Origin: Maribacter antarcticus DSM 21422 | GTDB lineage: Bacteria > Bacteroidota > Bacteroidia > Flavobacteriales > Flavobacteriaceae | Length of the DNA: 64,000 nucleotides | Direction: 5' to 3' | Assembly: GCF_000621125.1 (NCBI RefSeq) | Contig: NZ_JHZC01000007.1 | Coordinates: 1-64,000, forward strand | Shown here: in pieces, positions 62,474 to 64,000 of the stretch | Layout of the letters: every line of letters begins with the position of its first letter | Position numbering within the stretch: position 1 is the first letter of the stretch | Notes under the pieces: generated by a model | Told to the model about the DNA's origin: nothing | The model's input: only the letters and a program-made list of their open reading frames with translations | Databases searched by the model: none | Program-made: the position numbers and the translations under genes

Positions 62474-63883
62474 CTATTTCTCCTTCATAAAATCTCGCTT
62501 AAAACGTTCTGAGATTTCGGGCTCCCTATTGATTAATTTCTTTTTTCCGCTTTGGTCCTTGACAAGGTCAAAGGCATCATAAAGGCTTCCCAAGGGAGTG
62601 TATGCTTGGTATGTAATCGTGTCGCTCTTCACCGTAATAATTTGGAACAACTGGGTAAATTCACCCCTGCGATTCATCCATTCCTGATCTTGTGATTCGT
62701 ACATCTTTGGTCCACTTACGGAAACCGCATACACAGTTCCTGCATCTTCAAAGAGGTTCATTCCATCCTTTTGATTGGTGGCAGCACCCCTTGCATAGGT
62801 GTGGTCATGGCCCTGTAGTACTAAATCTACCCCATATTTGTTAATTAAGGGCAGCAAACTTTCACGCAATTTCTTGTTGTTCCGGCCCTTGGCCGTGGAA
62901 AAAACGGGATAGTGCATGGTGAGGGTGGTCCATTTTTTAGTATTGTTAGCCAAAACAGAATCTAACCATTTCACTTGGGCCATTCTGGAATCCTCATCCC
63001 TTTGTAGGCTAATGGCATCGATAGAAACCAACTTCATGTTCTTGTAATCTATAGCATAACAGGTTTCCTTTGTAGGCCCACTGGGACCATTCAGGGGCAA
63101 GTTAAACTGTGGCCTCCACAGGGCCGAAAGCTTACCCTTGGTGTATTCATGATTCCCTGGGGTCATGATGCTGGGAACGGTAGCATGTATATACCCTCCG
63201 GCATGAAACCATTCGCCCCACTCTGCATTCGCTTCACTGTGGTTAATCAAATCACCGGCGTGCAACATAAAATCTACGCTCGGCATCATTTTATACGATT
63301 TGCGCACTACCCGTGACCACATTGATTTTACATCGTTTTGGGCATCCCCAAAATAGATGAAGCTAAAAGAAGCGTTGTCATCGGTTCCAGGGGTCTCCAG
63401 TTGAAACCACTCGCTCCAAGTAGCATCCTCTTCGGAACCATCACCAACCCGATATACGTAAGTCGTGCCTGGCTGTAGACCTTTCACCAAGGCGGCATGA
63501 TAGGCGGCCTTAACCAAAGGTTCTTGATCTCTGGTATTCTCGTTCTCAAAAATTTGCGTGGTAGCCTTAATACGCCTTCTATTTCCTTCCAATAAAAAAT
63601 CAGGACCGTGGGTTTCCTTGGCCACCTCAACATAGCCAACGGACATTTGTTGGTCCGTGCGCCAATTGACGGCAAAACTGTGTGCTGAATCTTCCGTAAG
63701 GTTCACAATGATTCTATCTGGAACTTTGGAAGGAAATATGAGTTTATGAGCCGCAACTCCAGAAAGAGAAGGATAGTGCGTATGCCCGTGATCTTCCGAA
63801 GTTTGATCTAGACGGGATTGACCCCTACAGCTACTACAGGCCAACAGAAAGGCCAACGGCACAAAAAAAAACGTAATCTTCAT
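62474..63883 (-). CDS. Purple-acid-phosphatase-like metallophosphoesterase, lipoprotein or exported
   Basis: A 469-residue exported protein (signal MKITFFFVPLAFLLACSSC, possible lipobox Cys16 or Cys19). The fibronectin-like N-terminal domain (about 55-160) precedes a phosphoesterase domain with all metal motifs: YFGDAQNDVKS, LHAGDLINH, TPGNHEYTKG, TLTMHYPVFS and LQGHDHTYARG. Plant-type purple acid phosphatases share this order. It would release phosphate from organic esters outside the cell. Confidence 0.92.
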   Translation of the reverse strand: MKITFFFVPLAFLLACSSCRGQSRLDQTSEDHGHTHYPSLSGVAAHKLIFPSKVPDRIIVNLTEDSAHSFAVNWRTDQQMSVGYVEVAKETHGPDFLLEGNRRRIKATTQIFENENTRDQEPLVKAAYHAALVKGLQPGTTYVYRVGDGSEEDATWSEWFQLETPGTDDNASFSFIYFGDAQNDVKSMWSRVVRKSYKMMPSVDFMLHAGDLINHSEANAEWGEWFHAGGYIHATVPSIMTPGNHEYTKGKLSALWRPQFNLPLNGPSGPTKETCYAIDYKNMKLVSIDAISLQRDEDSRMAQVKWLDSVLANNTKKWTTLTMHYPVFSTAKGRNNKKLRESLLPLINKYGVDLVLQGHDHTYARGAATNQKDGMNLFEDAGTVYAVSVSGPKMYESQDQEWMNRRGEFTQLFQIITVKSDTITYQAYTPLGSLYDAFDLVKDQSGKKKLINREPEISERFKRDFMKEK

Positions 63884-64000
63884 AATGATGTAGGGATTTG
63901 ATTTAAATGTAAATAAAGCTAGACATCTCCAAACACTTTGGCAACAAACATCAATAAAATTAACCTAAACTTGATTTTGTGGCCTAGAAAAAATCTTGGA

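Overview
The window looks like a chromosomal segment of a low-GC marine Flavobacteriaceae member (Maribacter/Zobellia/Arenibacter-like). Pointers are Bacteroidetes-type AT-rich spacers without clear Shine-Dalgarno sequences, many lipoproteins and flavobacterial family signatures: a Fur lacking the usual zinc CxxC, a queD-lpxH pair, a DUF3570/DUF4266/ApbE operon, and SnoaL, VOC and four-helix-bundle small genes. I see no rRNA, transposase, phage gene or CRISPR array, and only one tRNA.

Layout. 1-4130: a probable iron-limitation locus (flavodoxin, methyltransferase, small Cys-rich proteins, an outer-membrane barrel, a Fur regulator). 4774-13539: tRNA-Ala, universal stress protein, GNAT, MATE exporter, crotonase, a decayed DUF3592 gene, a PHP-domain lipoprotein, queD-lpxH, a DsbA-like protein and a cytochrome c lipoprotein. 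13881-23256: an MFS / dead VOC gene / recJ operon, a dead four-helix-bundle gene, OsmC and AhpD-like proteins, uracil-DNA glycosylase, a DUF819 membrane protein with an M14-like deacylase, and rsmI. 23449-33741: tdk-alr, mscL, asd, a prolyl oligopeptidase, an ABC ATPase, arfB, a dead SnoaL gene, a Gre-like factor and a DAO oxidoreductase. 33902-39654: a housekeeping run pdxA-yceD-rpmF-fabH-accB-accC with divergent ribE.

39832-45900 is an amidoligase cluster: two ATP-grasp proteins, a GCS2-type carboxylate-amine ligase, a class I glutamine amidotransferase and two esterases. It looks designed to make an unknown amide- or peptide-linked product. Here at least two of its genes are broken and a third appears to have lost its start codon. 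45910-51551 holds DUF2237, a tandem pair of secreted unknowns, a DUF5009/NagX-type acyltransferase, a sodium:solute symporter and a TauE exporter. 52166-55195 is a compact extracytoplasmic operon: thioredoxin, ApbE flavin transferase, DUF4266 lipoprotein and DUF3570 barrel. 55713-63883 has secreted hydrolases (sulfatase, SGNH esterase, alkaline-phosphatase-fold enzyme, DUF1080, purple-acid-type phosphatase), a GAF protein and dus.

A recurring theme is gene decay. By reading intergenic DNA in all frames I recovered four unannotated pseudogenes (DUF3592, VOC, four-helix bundle, SnoaL) plus broken genes in the amidoligase cluster. The lesions mix substitutions to stop codons with one-base indels, several of them in A or T runs. 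Genuine decay is therefore likely, although a few homopolymer indels could be sequencing errors.
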